A DNA stretch of 64,000 bases. It comes from Phragmites australis (lineage: Eukaryota > Streptophyta > Magnoliopsida > Poales > Poaceae). The stretch is taken from the NCBI RefSeq assembly GCF_958298935.1, contig NC_084931.1, positions 21,851,334 through 21,915,333 on the forward strand, read 5' to 3'. How positions within the stretch are numbered: position 1 is the first letter of the stretch; each line of letters begins with the position of its first letter. The notes under the pieces are model-generated. The model searched no databases. It was not told the DNA's origin and saw only the letters and a program-made list of their open reading frames with translations. Shown in pieces: positions 35,029-48,400 of this stretch. The translations under genes and the position numbers were made by a program.

Positions 35029-35760
35029 CTACCTCAGTGCCGCGCTCGTGCCCTTGGCGCACGCCGTACTGTTCTTGAGGTGCTGCCGTGCCGTCCGGAG
35101 TAGCTCGCCGAACCTCTTGATGTTGACGGTGACGTTCTGTCGGTCCATGTACACCTTCTTCATTTCCCACCAGCCGCGGCTGCTGATCACGGAGGGGTCC
35201 TGCACCACGGTGCTATTGAGGCCGTACTCCGCGGCGAGCGAGCTCTCCTCGGGCGCCACCTTGTACTCGAGGTACTCTAGCCCGAGCTGCTGGGCCGGCT
35301 TGCCGTAGAAGGCATCGGCGGCCCAGTCGAGTCCGACGGGCACGATTTGGAGGAGCACCGACCCCGAGCGCATGAAGAGAAAGTGGGTGACCGCGGCACC
35401 GTGCACGGCGACCATGGCGTCGGCCGAGGCCAGCGCGGTGTGGATGGCGGGGAGAGGGGTCTGCCGCCGCAGGTTCATGACGTGCGGCGCGAAACCGGCG
35501 CGGCGGCAAGCGGTCACGACGTGGGGCAGGTTGAGCAGCACGCGGTTCTGCTTGCGGATGAAGATGAGCAGCTTCGGCTTGGCCGAGCGTGGGCACGGCC
35601 GGGACGGCGGCGCGAGAGGGAGCGGCACCGGCGCATGCGATGTCGAAGACGATGACGGCATCCGACTGTAGCCCTGGTGAAGGAGCGCCTGGAAATCCTT
35701 GATGCCCTTGCCTGCATATCGTCAGCATTTGCGTTGGTACAACAGCACAACAATCTAATG

Positions 35761-35797
<37 letters not shown>

Positions 35798-38700
35798 CCT
35801 CAAGTGACATATTCGATTAGTGACATTGGTCGCGCACTTTCTCAATCCACACGGTCTAATCCGTGCTTGCATAGTTTCCAAGAATCAAGTACCGAGTATG
35901 ATTGCAACAATTGCACATCAACATCGGTGGAAACGGCATGACGCCGACGCATGCATCCTTCCCAACTTGTTGCCACTCACTTCCCACGAGCAAGTGACGA
36001 CGCAATCTAACACAAGCAAGCACGGCTAGGGATCACAATAGGTCGGATCGGGTCAGCGGAGCAAAACAACGTCGGACTTAAAACCCGACAGTTTTAACCC
36101 GATCTGAGTCCGAAATAAGAAACTGGTGAAATTTGGAACCTTCTGCTATATCCATCGGATGCCCATCGGGTTAGAGCAGGGCACAAAGCCATGGCGGCTC
36201 TGGCCGTGCTCGCCGGCGACGAGCTGAGTCATAGCTCGGCCAAAGGAGGGCAGCAGCGTGTCAAGCACGTGAAGGCAAACTCACATAGGGGCATTCGGCT
36301 GACAGGCCCTACCGAAGTGCGGTCGACAGCAGTGAGGAGGCACAACGGAGCGAGGTCGCATGGCGGAGGGCCGATCGTCATCGAGCTCGAGCCAAACAGC
36401 TACCGGAATTAGGCTAACAAGTGAGTTGGGTTAGGATTTCAGAGGACCTATGCGCAGGTATAGGTGAAATGAAAAACTCGAATCTAACCTAGCCCATTTT
36501 AGATACCCGATCCGATAAACTCACGAGTACAAATTTAGATTCGAATCTAGACCCGTCAAGTATAAAACCTATGGATACCAAACCTACGGAGCCAATTACC
36601 GTTGTAAGCACAGGCGACAACCGTTTTCGGGAAAGTTGTGTTCCGTGACACACACAACAACCGCCCCTTTGGCCTCTGCAGATGTCATGTTTAGTTCCTG
36701 CTTCGAGTTCGCGACATCAATAGTCCAACTGGTTGCTCCAGCATAATGCAATGGCATGCGCGTGCCTAGTTACATCGCGTTCATTCATAGCACTCACCTA
36801 TCGTATCGTTTCACTAGTCATCACTACTACTAGTAGGAGTACTACCCAGCAGGAGTACAGCCATCAGAGATCTAGGCCGTAGTCGACAGGCAGGCATTAA
36901 ATCTGTCTGGATCTGCAGCCGATCGGGCCGGAAACCATCACGTCCCTCGTCAGTCTGGACACTACGGGTGCGTTTGTTCAATGGACGAGTTTTTTTTTAA
37001 GTAAGAAAAACATGTCGAATAAAATTATATTTATTAAAAAGAAATATATTTAATTGATTATATATATTTAGATATATTAAGTTGAGTTTCTATTTATTTG
37101 ATTGAATTTAAGATCATATAAGTAGATACAAAAGTTAAAATTATAATTAGTTATTCACATAAAAATGATTTTTATGATAGACAAATGAATCTGTCTACAT
37201 GAGCAGATACAAAATATGCATCCAACAGGCTAAGCTATAGCTGGGCTAGACTTAGAACCGTATATTTGTATCCGTCAGATAAAACTATAATAATAAATAC
37301 AGATAACCAAACGAGCTTTTTTTTTAAGATTCATTGCATCCGTTGAGCTATGAAGAGATGCGGAAACCAATCACACCTTAAACTCACCCAAGCAAACTCC
37401 ATCAATCCCCACATCCAGCAGGCGCATGCTCCATTCGGGCGTCGTTCGTGCGAGTTGCACCCAATTGACCCGCTTTATTGAACGAGGACAACACGCGCGC
37501 ATCCACTTGGACAGAACAGCTAGCTCCGCGTCGCCGATCCGTAACCTACGCGAGGAACGGGCGCCCCAGCTAAGCTTGGTGCACGCGCTCCAGAAACGGG
37601 GTGTGCACACGGGGTCCCTGGATTGCTGGGGTCCAACAACCTTAGGACTTCGCGGTCCGCACAATGCATACCACCAACCCTGAACCAGGATTTAATGGAC
37701 TGGATTCGATCGTGATTGGTTTGGTGGTCTTAAAGTCCCAAATGGGGCCGATTCTTTGATGAGAAGCTTCAGGTGTCACCAAGGTTAATTATGGGATTCA
37801 TCTGATGCCTCAAAGTGTATACGTTTAGGCGTTTCCTCAGTAAACACACACGCATCTATGTACTTGACACTAACATCAAATCAAGGAGATCAAATCTAGG
37901 ACTTGAACTCGTGTAGGATGTACACCCGCACTCCAAACCATCTGGCCATAGGCCAACCTAGATGACATGCAATCAGTCATCTTCAAACTTAAAAAACATT
38001 AATCAAAATTTAACTTCGAAGACTAAGTAAAAAAAATATACCTACTATTTTTAAACGGAGAGTAGTAGTAGAAAACGCAAACAACAATGTCAACCATTAT
38101 TGATGTTCTACGATCCATGTTTGCAGCCACGATTGCCCTTAGTCAACACTAGTTTTTTTTTCCCGAGGCTATTACAGTGAGCAGACTAAGTCAATCAAAT
38201 ATTGTTTACCCTATATGCTAATTTCTTTTTCAGAAATGCACTGTGCGCGCAAATACAAGTACCATCAATGCCCTGCAAATTCGCCAGCTGATACTTCATA
38301 TCAACGTGGAACAGAACTGAAGTACTAGCTTTTCTTTTCTTTTCTTTTAAAAAGAAAACAAAAGAACTACCAGTCGGTTTTTTATTTATATTTGTACTTC
38401 AGTGTTTTTAATACATTTTCTAAGTAATAATCCTGATCGATTATGCGCGGAGTGGTGGATTAATTAGTAGGGTCCTTACAAAAGATAAACCCTAGTAAGA
38501 TCTAAATAGAAAAGATTAGAGATAAACCTTGCAAAATTTAACCTCATATTTCCTTTTTTCTTTTTACTAGCACCTGTTAGCTCAGTATCCACCGAATTGT
38601 GCCGACGGAAGCCCATCGACACAATGGGCACCACTGCAGTTTGCTTTGAAACCATTCACTCTACCAGCTCCACCTCTCTCCTCTCCTCCTTTTTCCCCTT

Positions 38701-41700
38701 TTAACGAGAGTACTTTATCCTTTTGAGAGCATTTTTAGGTAGTCTGGTGTCCTTTCTGCCGCAATCACGAGGTCCCGGCCTCTGTCATTGCCAAAGAGCT
38801 CTGAGCATTAGGTCAATCTGGAACCTTTGCATTGGGCCCAGAGTTACTAGTTAGATTCATCTTTTTTTTTCCAAGCCTCGGGCCGGGTAACATGCATTAA
38901 CTTTGCGATCAATTCAACTAAACCATCTGTGTTTAATTTAGCTGCATGATATAAAGTATGCACGGTGTTTTGTGTTACTTCTACATTTTATTCCTTTAGA
39001 GTGCATGCCTAAGTTAAAACACTTCACTCTGTTAAATCTGATTAAGCAAGTGCATTCATGACAAACACTAAGCTTTCACTCCGAAACAGAGAGTAAAGTA
39101 CTATAACTAAAACCCAGCAGAAGTAACGACCGATACCTTATGCAATTTCTCTTCCGTGTGCCGTTACTTCACATCACCAAAAAACCCATGTTTCGTGCCG
39201 CTTCTGGACGAGGCTTTCTGCTAGCACGAGTACTGAGTACTACTGTACGTGACAAGTACCAGTGACCGTTACGTCACGACTACAGCATATAGCGCAATGC
39301 TACGCTAGACAGCAAGGCGTAACGGAATGCATGCATGGTATCTCCGTGCCTTGGGCCCACAAGGGCACGTATGTCTGGACCCATTGCTCAGAGGGTTCAA
39401 CAAAAGGTCGAGGCATTTTCAGGTCACCCGCAAGGCAATGGACATCACCACACGCTTCACTATCCTTGGTGAAAGGTGACCCAGGAAGATGGCACACAAA
39501 GTCGTTGGTGGTGTTCTTGTTAACAAACCCCTCTCCCTCACACACACACTAATGCTGTATCTTAAGTCACATGGTCCAAGAAATTTTGGTCACCCTCCTG
39601 GCCTCCCATGCTCGAACACATCACACTATCACAGGCGTGTCAAAACTAAAGATCTCTTGATGCTCCGCGCTTGATAGTAATGTCGCACCTACCGATGTCC
39701 ATCCGGAGCGTGTATGCTCTCTGCTCTCAGCTGGCACAAGCAACAAACTAAAAGTCTAAATCGACTCGAGCCTTAGCGCTTTGGTAAGATCACTCGGCTA
39801 CCCAGGCCAGCTCCTAAGTCCTTACATAGTTACATGTCCTAATCAAACCCAGTGCATATGTATTCTCTTATTGTATCAGCTTGATGTAACAATAAAAATT
39901 GATAAAACTTTTTAAAAAAAATATGAAAGGCTTGAACTTTATTCCTGAGGATCCGGCATTTCGATATATATATCGTACAGATTCTTCCACAGCAATACCA
40001 GGCACGGACAAAGCTTGATGTCCTGCTACATGGTGTCCCCTCTAATGGTTTAGATACTCGAATCCATCAATTCAGACTCCCAATGACGCATGGGAATAGT
40101 TGATCAGGACTAGAACCACTGCATTTAGGACGAAAAGACAGTGCCTTCCTGCTAATTATTTCTGCAATGTACTAAGAAACTAATGTTTCGAATTCATTGC
40201 TTAGTACGTACTATGTTCTAATCACAACCAGCAACCCAGAACGGGATGGAAAACAAGAGGACGTTGGCCTTGCTGTACAGGACCCTCATGCCTCACCTCA
40301 TGACAAAGGACAGGCATAAATATACTGGGTCCTAAAACTGGACAGCTACCTAAAGAGGGCAAGCATGTGGCCGTAACAACTAAAAAAAATCGACACCAAT
40401 GCGAGTCACGAATGCATGCCCTGCCCATAGCCCATGTTGATATTATTTTCAGAGCACAAGCACCCAGCGCCAGTAGTTATTTTCTGCAATTTGGAAGTAC
40501 GGCTGCCCCGGACATGTAGCGCAGCGAGATGATTCCTTTGCAGAGACAGGCCCTCGCCCCCTACACGTCCGGTCGATCGATTTCGAAAGAATTCTAACGC
40601 GCATGCAGCATCTCCGCCTCTCCTCCAGTTTGCTGCCAGGCTATTATACTAACCGCACTCAGCGTCCTGCTAGTGTAACGTGCTGTAATGGCGTAACTTA
40701 CCATGTCAGAACACTAGTAGTTTACTACTCCTACAGCATCTCCAAGATCTGACCCGTAGCAACAACGGAGTTGTCTTGTACTAGTAGTACGTACTACAGG
40801 GTTTTAATGGGCCATAAATGAGTGTGAACAGCATATAAAAACTCAGGTCGGCCAGAGTAATTGGACTGTGCAACCGACTGGGTTGCGAGCTGAACGTAGA
40901 GGCAGTTACGTTTCCGTGGAGCCCCCTGGTATCCCATTATTAATCGACGTGCAAATCTGACCTAAGCTTCGTGGATCCGCTACTTATCCCTGCGCTTTCA
41001 TCGAATCAGTGCGGCCACTTTCAAAAACCAAACTCTCCTGCTCTCCCATAAAATCTATCACTACATCCCAATTAAATTAGCCCACTAGAAGAACTTGAGA
41101 AGGAACTTGTTAATGCCCAATCCAAGTGGTGGCGCGCGATGCACAGGCGTTTTTCTCCCCCTTATCGGCATCTAGGGGCGGATCCGTAGTCCACGCACGA
41201 GAACGGCAGTGCACAAGCACGCACGCTCGAAGTGGTGGTGGAATGCAAACACCGGTCTGTTCGCTAATCCCACGAGGCATCGGCGTTGGCGTCGGCGTCG
41301 GCGTCGGCATTGGAATGGACCCTCCCTCATCATTTGCGAGGAGCAAACCCGCTTTTTCGCTAACGCTTTTGCAAAAGCCGCCTTTTGATTTGTCCATGTA
41401 ATGATCTCCGCCATTACTATCTCGCGCTCATGATCCGTCGCCCGTAAGATTCCCGCGCGCCCCCCATCGTGCTTCATCGTCTTCCCTCCCTGCCCTCCGT
41501 ATCCTTTTCCTCTCCAGACCAAAGCCTTTCGCCGTGCCGCAAATGCGCCAGTCCTTAGGCAAGAGCCCATGCCGTTTCGACAGCGAGAGTGCGCGCCTAA
41601 CGCGCGTGGGGCAGAAACGTGCGCCGTGCCCGGCACATAGCGGCGAGACGAGCCGACCCTGCGGCATGTCGCGCCGACGAGACAGGCGATTCGCCGGTCG

Positions 41701-43444
41701 CCATCGCTTGCGAAAATGCGAAGGAATCGGCAAGCAAAAAAGAGAAGAGGGTAAGAATGTAAGATGACGGATCATGGAAGCGGCGGCTGTTGGAGTGCGG
41801 CAAGGACAGAAGCGTCGGATGCGTCAGCAGCAATCTACCGCCCCTCTAAACACCTAAACGAACTAGTACCACCGCTCTAACCACTACTCCACTGCAGAGC
41901 GAGCCTAGAGGAGAGGCAAAAAATGATTAGGGCATGGCGCTAATTGGGAGGGAGGGGAGTAGTGGCTAAGTACGACGCCTCGAGCTGTAGGGGCAAACGA
42001 TTTCTCCTCTCCGACCGGCGGTAGCTCGCACGGATCTCGACCGGCGGTAGCTCGCACGGATTTTCACACGCCTTTTTCCGCTCCCCTTAACCAGCACGCT
42101 AATTAAGCGGCCGACCCCGAAATCCTAACGAAATTTTAACTGCGCAATTGAGAGACATTCCTAACTAACAAATTGACAGACAACGCGGAGAATGCAATGC
42201 AATCAACATCTGATGTGAAATGGGCAGATAGATAGCACGGGGAATTTACGACGAATCGAGCGGGGGGGGGGGGGTGGGGGAGATTGGGGCGTACCATTGG
42301 GCATGAGCTTGGGGTCGACGACGAGCTCGCCGTGGATGCGGAGGCCGACGATCATCTCGTCGAAGCAGTGGACGCGGCGGTCGTAGCGGAAGTCCACCAC
42401 CTTGTGGTTGGTGAGCCGCTCCAGGACGGCGCCGTAGCGGCCCAGCCACCAGTAGTGGTACTCGAGGACCACGAACACCACCTCGCCGGCGAATCGCTGC
42501 GCCGTGATGAACAGCGGGATAAGCCCGTCGCTGAACTCGTGGTACACGTTGCCCGTGTACCCGCCCGTCGAGAACACCACCGCCGGGACGCCGCGCGGGT
42601 GCCGCACGTCGCACCGGCGCCGCAGGCTGCCGCCGCCCGCACTCGCGTTGTAGGCGCCGGGCACGGGCAGGATGGTCACCTCGTCGATGGTGCTCATGAT
42701 GCTGTCCTCGAACTTGCGCGTGTACGGCCGCACCTTCTCAGGGGCGCTCCCGCGGGGCGCGCCGTACAGGAGCACCGACGAGGTAGACGGGTCCGTGCGC
42801 ACGTCGCCGCGGAGGTAGCACACGTCGCTGCGGTAGTGGCTCCGGTCGCAGCACAGCACGCCCTCCTCGCCCTGCCCCGCCTCACCTGCGCACCAATTCG
42901 ATTCGATTGTAGCATAAGCGAACGAGCATGTCGAACAGGATAGCTAGCTGATCTCCAAGCAACTTACCGTTGATGAACGCCGAGCAGGGCAGGGAGGCGA
43001 CGGAGCGCGTCTCCTCGCGGGCCTTGAGGCTGTTCTGGTTCGACGGCAGGTGGGTCTTGAGCGCCTCCAAGTCCTCCCGCCTCTCCACGCGCTCTGCGGA
43101 GGCACGAATCGCCGTTTCAGCACAAAGGGTGAGAACAATACAACAAGCTAGAAATACAGCAATCCATGGCGGTGAGAGCAAGAAGGATTTGGAATCGAGC
43201 TGGCCGTGGTACCTGAATCGGCGGTGGTGACGACGAGCGAGGAGCTGGGGATGTGGAGCACGGTGAAGACGCTGTACACGGTGAGCACGAGCAGCGGCAC
43301 GAGGCGGCACACGTACCGGCTCCTCCAGCCGCCGCCCGGCTTCTTGTGCGGCGGCGACGGCGGCGGGGACCTCCGGATCCACGACGAGCAGCAGGAGGGG
43401 GTGGAGGGCTTACTGGGCTTGTGATGCTGCTGCGGCAGCTGCAT
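35029..43444 (-). CDS. Glycosyltransferase family 61 protein (type II Golgi protein), 4 exons, apparently intact
   Basis: Exons on the minus strand: 43444-43213, 43093-42968, 42885-42295 and 35711-35029. Joining them gives 543 codons plus stop in one frame, with all splice sites GT...AG. The N-terminus is a short Pro/Ser/Lys-rich cytosolic tail (1-43) followed by one hydrophobic segment (about 48-65, LVPLLVLTVYSVFTVLHI), the layout of a type II Golgi membrane protein. Exon 3 carries CCDRSHYRSDVCYLRGDVRT, FSTGGYTGNVYHEFSDGLIP and FDEMIVGLRIHGEL. Exon 4 carries KPKLLIFIRKQNR, ADAMVAVHGAAVTHFLF (His about 420) and IVPVGLDWAADAFYGKPAQ, ending EYKVAPEESSL. These are GT61 (DUF563) hallmarks. In grasses the family includes xylan arabinosyltransferases and xylosyltransferases, and also N-glycan beta-1,2-xylosyltransferase. 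Which sugar and acceptor this member uses cannot be told here, so no symbol is given. Confidence 0.93.
35764..35796. repeat. (AT)n microsatellite in GT61 intron 3
   Basis: About 16 uninterrupted AT dinucleotides lie 50-85 bp from the intron acceptor, so changes in length alter the distance from the branch region to the 3' splice site. Confidence 0.9.
36975..37315. mobile_element. Possible MITE in GT61 intron 3
   Basis: AT-rich DNA is bounded by GGGTGCGTTTGTT on the left and by AACCAAACGAGC on the right, which reads GCTCGTTTGGTT on the other strand. The ends match only partly and no clear target duplication was found. Confidence 0.35.
37780..37965 (-). repeat. SINE-like sequence in GT61 intron 3
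   Basis: On the minus strand TGGCCAGATGGTTTGG (A-box-like, 37948-37933) is followed about 25 bp on by GAGTTCAAGTCCT (B-box-like, near 37909-37897). The downstream end and target duplications were not found. Confidence 0.4.
41278..41312. repeat. (GTCGGC)n-type short tandem repeat
   Basis: Five imperfect hexamer units (GGCGTT/GGCGTC) occur in the GT61 intron. Confidence 0.8.
42012..42061. repeat. Perfect 24-bp duplication
   Basis: A unit starting CGACCGGCGGTAGCTCGC is present at 42012 and 42038, separated by two bases, near the 5' end of GT61 intron 3. Confidence 0.9.
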
Positions 43445-43620
43445 CGTCCTCTATCTCTCGCTCTCTCGGCTCCCTGATCCTCCTCCCTTCCTCTCACCGC
43501 CGCATGCTACGCTCCTCCCCCTCCCGCGCCGCCGCTCTCCTTGCTTGCTTGTTGCCACGCGCGCGAGCTCGGCTCAGCACTTGACCTCACACGCCGCGGA
43601 CCGAATTGGGCGCGCGCGGG

Positions 43621-43627
43621 ATATATA
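43621..43627 (-). promoter_or_regulatory. TATA box of the GT61 gene
   Basis: The minus strand reads TATATAT about 180 bp before the ATG, in otherwise GC-rich DNA. This would give a 5' UTR of roughly 140-150 nt. Confidence 0.6.
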
Positions 43628-44047
43628 CAGCACGGGGGACTTCGCGTAGGTGGGGGGGAACGGTGGAGAGGAGGCGATCGTGTTCATGGGGTGGAGTCGG
43701 GAAGGGAGGAGAAGAAGCGGAGGGGAGGTGGACGGTGGAGGAAATGAAGAAGAAAGAATACAGAACGACCGGGGACACAGGGTATTTTGATGACGCTAAT
43801 TATGTGCGACCGCGGGTGCTAATCGGAGTTCCAATTCCCCTTCCTCGCCTCGGTTCCTCCTAGCTGTCTGCAGCTAATTTGTACTCCAACAGGTCAAAAT
43901 CATCCGGTGTGTTTTACACCTGCTCAAACATCGCGCCGACAAGGGCTTAGGCACGACCCTAAAACACGACGGCCGAGCCTGGTCTTGCCTGGTAGTGCTT
44001 AGCCTGAGGCCCAACACAAACCCAAAAATTACCACTTAGTTACTGTA
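43628..44047 (-). promoter_or_regulatory. GT61 upstream DNA
   Basis: This is purine-rich and GC-rich DNA upstream of the TATA box. No separate gene is seen. Confidence 0.4.
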
Positions 44048-44057
44048 AAAATAATAA

Positions 44058-44550
44058 AGTAAATTTCATAAAACACCAGGTTTAAAAACCATATGTGACA
44101 CTGAACACCAGTTCTTATTAGTTTTTTCACATAGCACCGGATACTGACAGTTACAACACAAAACATCATATTTTAATCTTTACAGTGACACGCGTGCAGA
44201 TGAGGTGGCAACCACGTTGGTTAGATCCACTTGTGAGTGAAACGCAAGCTTCATATCCACAACGACACCTAAGTAGATTAGGTCGTACCAGAAGAAGATG
44301 AATGCATAGGGGTGAGGACGTGACAATCGAGCCACGAGGCAGGGACGGATTGTTTCACTCATAGGTGGGTCCAAACTAACATCTACCCACGTGTCGTTGT
44401 TGATGTTAAAATCCGATGTTTTGTGTTATATACTTGGTGTCATGTGAAAGAAAAAAAAATAAAAACTGGTGTTTTGTGTTACTCATGTCTCTTAACCTGG
44501 TGTTTTGTGTTACTCATGTCTCTTAACCTGGTGTTTTGTGATATTTGCTC
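44058..44550. mobile_element. Mutator-like MITE
   Basis: A perfect 10-bp target duplication AAAATAATAA (44048-44057 and 44551-44560) flanks inverted ends: left TAAATTTCATAAAACACCAG, with the right end reading AAATATCACAAAACACCAGG on the other strand. The element is 493 bp and non-coding. Near its right end the phrase TGGTGTTTTGTGTTACTC is duplicated in tandem. It lies about 0.6 kb upstream of the GT61 start codon. Confidence 0.88.
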
Positions 44551-44703
44551 AAAATAATAACATTTTAAGATATAAAAGATAGACTTATTCTTCCCGAGGT
44601 TGAAAAAAACACTTTTAACAAACTTCCTATAAAGGACACTTTTTTTAACTCAGTTCCTATAAGGGACTTCATATTTTGTAGCCAATCGTCTCTAAAAAGG
44701 TAC

Positions 44704-45470
44704 TATTAGATTCTAATCTTGATCTCATTAGTGCTAACCTCTAGATTGAATACCTAATCACCATAGCGGAAGCCTTAGGACATACCAGCGTTTTGACATG
44801 CCATTAGATGTAGGTGAAAATCGTGACCGAGAAGTAGTCATTCACGTTGGTGCCTAATTCATGATTAAGTTGTTCTAACTCGAGCCAAAAACATCAACGA
44901 TAATCAAAACCAAGCCTAATTATCCCCAAAACATGTATATGTGTGTGTGAATTCATGCTTTTAATTGATTTGAACTGGATTTAAACATGTGTGCCATCAA
45001 GCTTGATCATTGGCCCTAAACCATAACAAAAGTGAACCTAATTTCATCTAAAAGGCATCAACAAGACCATAATTGACATCAAAACATGACTAATTGGGTT
45101 CAATTCAAGATTAGCCCAGCTCCGATGCCAAATGTTAGATTCTAATCTTGATCTTGTTAGTGCCAACATCTAGATTGAACACATGATCACCACAACAGAA
45201 GCCTTAGGACATACCAGTGTTTGGAGATGCCATTAGATGTAGGTGAAGGTTGTGACCGAGATGTAGTCGCTCACATTGGTGCCGATGATCATCGGCTTGA
45301 TGAAGAGGTTGACGTAGTGGATGTTGGTGTGGTGAAGGAGCTTGGTGAAGATGACGCCAATGCGGTGGCGACGATGATGAAGATTGTGATGGCGGCCTTC
45401 GCCTCACTGCTGCGCGCTAATGATCGACTTAGGGTTTTGCGTTATGTGTCTTAGACTGAGCCTCACGGGA
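44704..45470 (-). mobile_element. TRIM-like LTR retroelement remnant
   Basis: About 150 bp at 44704-44853 are directly repeated at 45133-45282 (TTAGATTCTAATCTTGATCT...). On the minus strand the right copy ends TCTAACA, and a primer-site-like TGGCATCGGAGCT follows (45130-45118). The layout is 5' LTR, primer site, about 260 bp interior, truncated 3' LTR, too small to code for anything. The right border is not defined. Confidence 0.55.
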
Positions 45471-48400
45471 ACCCCCTTTTTTATGCCGCACATGGCGAGA
45501 TGGGACCGCAATCAATTGTTGGTTGCGCTTCCGATCAAAGTGTCAGGTGTGGCGTCGTACCCCCTTAGGACTCGACAGGTAGTTAGGATGATGTTAGACC
45601 GAGATCAATCCAACATGTATCTCTATTGGAGTTGGACATTATTGACGTGTTGGGCACACTCAGAAATGACATTGAGCTTTCTGATATTGTTTTGATGATG
45701 TGGTGCTAGCCTAAGAGGCATGTCTACAGCTAGCATGTCGTGTGGCCTAGATTGAGTTGGAAAACACTTTTTGGAAGCTTATTAAGTGCTTGTCTAATTT
45801 TGTGAGGTTCTTGCGATAGATCAAATGCGCATTGAAACATTGGTTATCATGTTTTTAGATTTTTTTTTTGTTATGAAGCGTATTATGTTTTCCATACCCA
45901 CGGCTAACCCGTGGGTACGTGGAAGGTTAAAACCGCTAGCTGACCCTTAACTCTAAACCAACGCTGCCTAGGAGTTAGGCTATGAAAACTAACTACTAGT
46001 AAACTCTTTTCTCTCAACTCCAAATTGATTTGTAAAATTCTAGAATATGTTACTTAACACCTGACTAGAATATAGAAATTTCGTAGGAAATAGTGTAGTT
46101 CCCCAATGAACCCCATCAAATTCCTACATTCCCAACGAAGGGCTAAAATCCTATATAGGGGCAGACAGTATATGTCCTAGGCAACCACCACTTTGCAATC
46201 TAGCACATGCACAATGAATTTAACTAGCTAAATAAGCGAGCACCTCACTCTTAGGCCTTAGGGCAAGTACATTGTTACACGTCAGTCATCTCATGCAATG
46301 CCATGTAGGTATTAGTAGAATTCCCATGAATTCACATAGCTTAACAACATGAACGTGTAATTAAACATCTGACCTTGATTCAGAGACGCCATCGGTGAGG
46401 TCTTTTGGGGTATCAGGGTTAGGCTAAACTCGGGAGCACGAGAGAGGCATCGAGTCGACCAACTTCCTCTTTTATTGTATAGTGTTGTGCGACCTGGGAC
46501 TGAAACCATAACGATTCCACCACCGTTCATGGCACATGGTGGGTCCTCTTATCCTCCAAAAAGACTCGGATGAGTCTGTTGTGATTACGTCGTTCGATCA
46601 CTAACTAACAGTAGGATTTCAAGTGAGGTGAAGGAGAGAAAAGGTGGTGAGAGAAAGAGGTTGTTTCGTGAAGCAATGATCTTATAAGCTAAAATTTAGT
46701 ACTATATGACTACTTTCACACTATTATATGAGTTATTATTGTCATACAACTCATAATATTTATTTGTTTAATACACAAATTAAGAAATTATAAAATTACT
46801 ATGACAGTTAAAAAACAACGTATTATAAAAAACATCTATTAAATCATCTCAAGATCGCAGGAGGCGGACTATAAAACTCCTAGCCGTTATCACCGGTCCA
46901 CTGGCAACTGCTCCCAAGTTCAAAACCGGGTGACAGTGACCACACACTGTCACAAATATGGCAAACGGCAAACCCAATTCCGAGAAGTGGCTGGGGCACG
47001 GACCTACACAAACCAGCAGAGGCACAGACGCCGGAACACCCGGTCAAACGCACTGGCCTCCCGGGTGCCTTCCTTTCCACGGTGCGCGGCCGTCAAAACG
47101 GCTCGGTCGCAGCCCGCGCGCGAGTCCGCCAGCGGCACGCGACGAAGCGAACGGACGGCGCCTCAAGCAAGCAACCGGGGCCGGGGCTGGCTCACCACCA
47201 CGCGCCCACGCCATTCCATCCCACACGCCGCACGGCCGCGGACGCCCACGAAAGGAATAAAAAGTTCCTTTCCATCACCCCCTACCGCGGCCGGGAAATT
47301 CTTGGATTTCAGCGGACGTTCTACTTTGCCCGAAGCAAGCGTCATGAGAATGGTGGAATTCGTCACGGCGCACCACTCACCGGCAACGTCTCCGCTCCTT
47401 TCCTTCCCGCAGCGGCAGCGGCAGCAGGGTTGTTTGCCTGGTTGGGCTACCTTGCCAGCGCGGGAGGGTTACATGGTGCTGTGCGCTCCACTTCGGCGGG
47501 GGAACCGAATAATAATGAGATTATGCAAGGAACCGGATAACTGAGGAAAAGTATAGTGTGCTTGGTTATGAGATCTGACACGGATTAGCACTGCCCTCTA
47601 AAAAACGAAGGCTGATTAGCTAGTGGAGGATGCGGCCCGGCAAGGGCGGACTCAGCTTAAAAAATAAACAGGAGGGTATAATAGTGATTGAGACTTTGCA
47701 GTTTTACCAAAAAAACTAAATCTATTAGAAAGCAAGAATTTGAATAGAGACACGTGGCTCGCTCGCTCTATGCTAGGTCTGCCCATGCGGCCGGGGCAGA
47801 TCGATTATTAAACAATCGGTGGTTGGGCGAATTGGAGCGGGGATAGATTCTCGGCTCGGGTTTGGGGAGTTTGTGGAACGCATTGGGTTAGAATAACACT
47901 AGCGGTTTAGAGACGCACCCATACTGGACTTCGTCACGGGAGATTTTTATTCCAAGGCTGCTTTTGTTTCTCGACGAGGTTGTGCGTGCGTGTTGTTTCT
48001 GGAGAGATGGCGTAAGCTAGTTTGTATGTTGCAGGGAAGTCGTGGTTTTTGTTGAGAAAAAAAAAGATGATGGCGATGATGCATTGACAGCGTACGTGCT
48101 GACCGTACGTGTGAAATGAAGTAGGGAAAACACGATAAGAAATTCCCCGGCAATCACTGACCTACCTACTCACGGGTTCTCTTGACAAGGATTCTGTATC
48201 CGTATGTATGTACCTTATGATCCCATCAAACGTCAACGGTAGTCTTCGGCCCAGAAACGCTAGCGATGCGTACTACGGAATCACTCTGTTAGACTGATAC
48301 ATAGTACTCCACTCGCGGTGATCTGTGTACTCCACTCGCGATCTCTCGACCGTTTACGGACGAACCACCTATGCGAACAGTGCAGCACAGCGGCAGTGTA

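Larger units (their letters stand above)
35712..42294 (-). other. Third intron of the GT61 gene, 6.6 kb
   Basis: The donor (minus GTACGC, 42294) and acceptor (minus ATATGCAG, 35712) are set by the frame of exons 3 and 4. The intron contains an (AT)n run, a possible MITE, a SINE-like piece and otherwise single-copy-looking DNA with short open frames on both strands (for example 41110-41775), none with a known domain. I see no full retrotransposon in it. Confidence 0.85.

Noticed and set aside
41110..41775. 154-codon and overlapping frames in the GT61 intron as an intronic gene
   Set aside because: Frames overlap on both strands, with no domain, no splice support and biased composition.
42203..43477. 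Plus-strand frames of 74-219 codons opposite the GT61 exons
   Set aside because: GC-rich antisense shadows of real exons; composition (Arg, Ala, His) and lack of domains give them away.
46930..47544. 204-codon plus-strand frame
   Set aside because: Arg/Pro/Thr-rich, overlapped by other frames, no domain and no visible gene structure; kept only as an unexplained region.
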